Source of the DNA: GCA-1730015 sp964550655 | Lineage (GTDB): Bacteria; Pseudomonadota; Gammaproteobacteria; Granulosicoccales; Granulosicoccaceae | Length of the DNA: 64,000 nt | NCBI GenBank assembly: GCA_964550655.1 | Contig: CAZKAQ010000001.1 | Coordinates: 1 to 64,000, forward strand | Reading direction: 5' to 3' | Shown: one piece after another, positions 63,703 through 64,000 of the stretch | Layout: each line of letters starts with the position of its first letter | Numbering within the stretch: the stretch's first letter is position 1 | Translations under genes and position numbers: made by a program | The notes under the pieces: model-generated | What the model was told of the DNA's origin: nothing | The model's database searches: none | What the model saw: only the letters and a program-made list of their open reading frames with translations

Positions 63703-64000
63703 CTATTCAGGCGGGTGGTTGGCACAGGTAATTGCTGCATGATGCAATGCATTGTCGGTGAGTTGAAAATCTTCGTTTGTCAGTGCAAGGCTCGGGTAGG
63801 TTTTGCCGGGAGATTTAAAAATGCCATGCTGGCGCAGTGTCTTATTGAATAACTGATGGATTGCGGTGTCTGCTTTGATGGTGGTGCGATAATCTGTGAC
63901 CGGGGTGTTGGTGAAGAGCACGTCAAACAGCGTTGGATCACCGGTAATCTGATAGTTAATGCCAGTCGGGTCGAGGTGTTTTTTTACCAATGCCTGCACG
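63703..64000 (-). CDS. Class III aminotransferase, glutamate-1-semialdehyde-aminomutase-like (3' end only)
   Basis: The last ~99 codons of a gene whose start lies beyond the right edge. The visible part (KKHLDPTGINYQITGDPTLFDVLF, ...NKTLRQHGIFKSPGKTYPSLALT) matches the C-terminal domain of GSAM-like class III aminotransferases. The PLP lysine lies outside the window. Gene ends 119 bases before the lectin-like gene start. HemL itself or a GSAM-related enzyme cannot be separated from this fragment. Confidence 0.75.
   Translation of the reverse strand, partial: VQALVKKHLDPTGINYQITGDPTLFDVLFTNTPVTDYRTTIKADTAIHQLFNKTLRQHGIFKSPGKTYPSLALTNEDFQLTDNALHHAAITCANHPPE

Overview
The window looks like chromosomal DNA from a free-living, probably marine, gammaproteobacterium of intermediate GC content. 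The evidence is gene order rather than any single gene: rpiA/ilvA back to back, a 6S RNA-zapA-zapB-like group facing ygfB-pepP-ubiH, and a leuS-lptE pair. Compatible-solute transport, TPR-sulfotransferases and a general porin fit a marine Gram-negative. I cannot assign a genus. No tRNA, rRNA, CRISPR array, integrase or intact transposase was seen.

Layout. 1-6.7 kb is core: rpiA, ilvA, a 6S RNA that is easy to miss because it is non-coding, zapA, a ZapB-like coiled coil, ygfB, pepP and ubiH. 6.7-9.95 kb is a small accessory patch: a glycosyltransferase-like N-terminal scrap, a 240-bp element with terminal inverted repeats and a 117-nt inner palindrome, an FAD oxidoreductase and a phosphopantetheinyl transferase. 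10-20.8 kb holds a 704-residue HD-domain protein behind two CRP-like sites, leuS, lptE (with no holA after it), a DUF1704/QEGLA metallopeptidase-like protein and a SWIM-SNF2 helicase. 20.8-28 kb is miscellaneous metabolism: a Nudix enzyme, DUF924, a DenD-like dehydrogenase, a chorismate-mutase-like protein, a SulP transporter, a 2OG-Fe(II) oxygenase and Dps.

28-36.7 kb is a thiamin locus. A TPP riboswitch precedes thiD-thiZ-thiX-thiY-thiO-thiS-thiG-thiE on the minus strand. A serine hydroxymethyltransferase-like PLP enzyme and tenA follow. Precursor import (ThiXYZ), pyrimidine salvage (TenA), thiazole synthesis (ThiOSG), kinase (ThiD) and coupling (ThiE) are all present; thiC is not in the window. 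36.8-40.6 kb has a c-type-heme membrane sensor and a compact panG-panB-panC operon that uses the alternative ketopantoate reductase. 41-46.9 kb has two paralogous TPR-sulfotransferases, a lipoprotein and a porin whose sigma70-like promoter is overlapped by a 16/19 Fur box.

47.5-64 kb: YceH, a DMT exporter, and then a compatible-solute region. ProX-ProW-ProV (with a terminator-like hairpin after proX) and an M24 peptidase lie opposite a PhyH oxygenase, an Asp/Glu-racemase-family (EutA-like) enzyme and a dimethylglycine-dehydrogenase-like flavoprotein. This looks like a coupled uptake and catabolism unit, and it is my best candidate for an undescribed pathway. The end holds a secreted hypothetical, a Tm-1-like (UPF0261) protein, a DUF3047 protein, a PuuB-like oxidase, an endostatin/lectin-like secreted protein and the 3' end of an aminotransferase.
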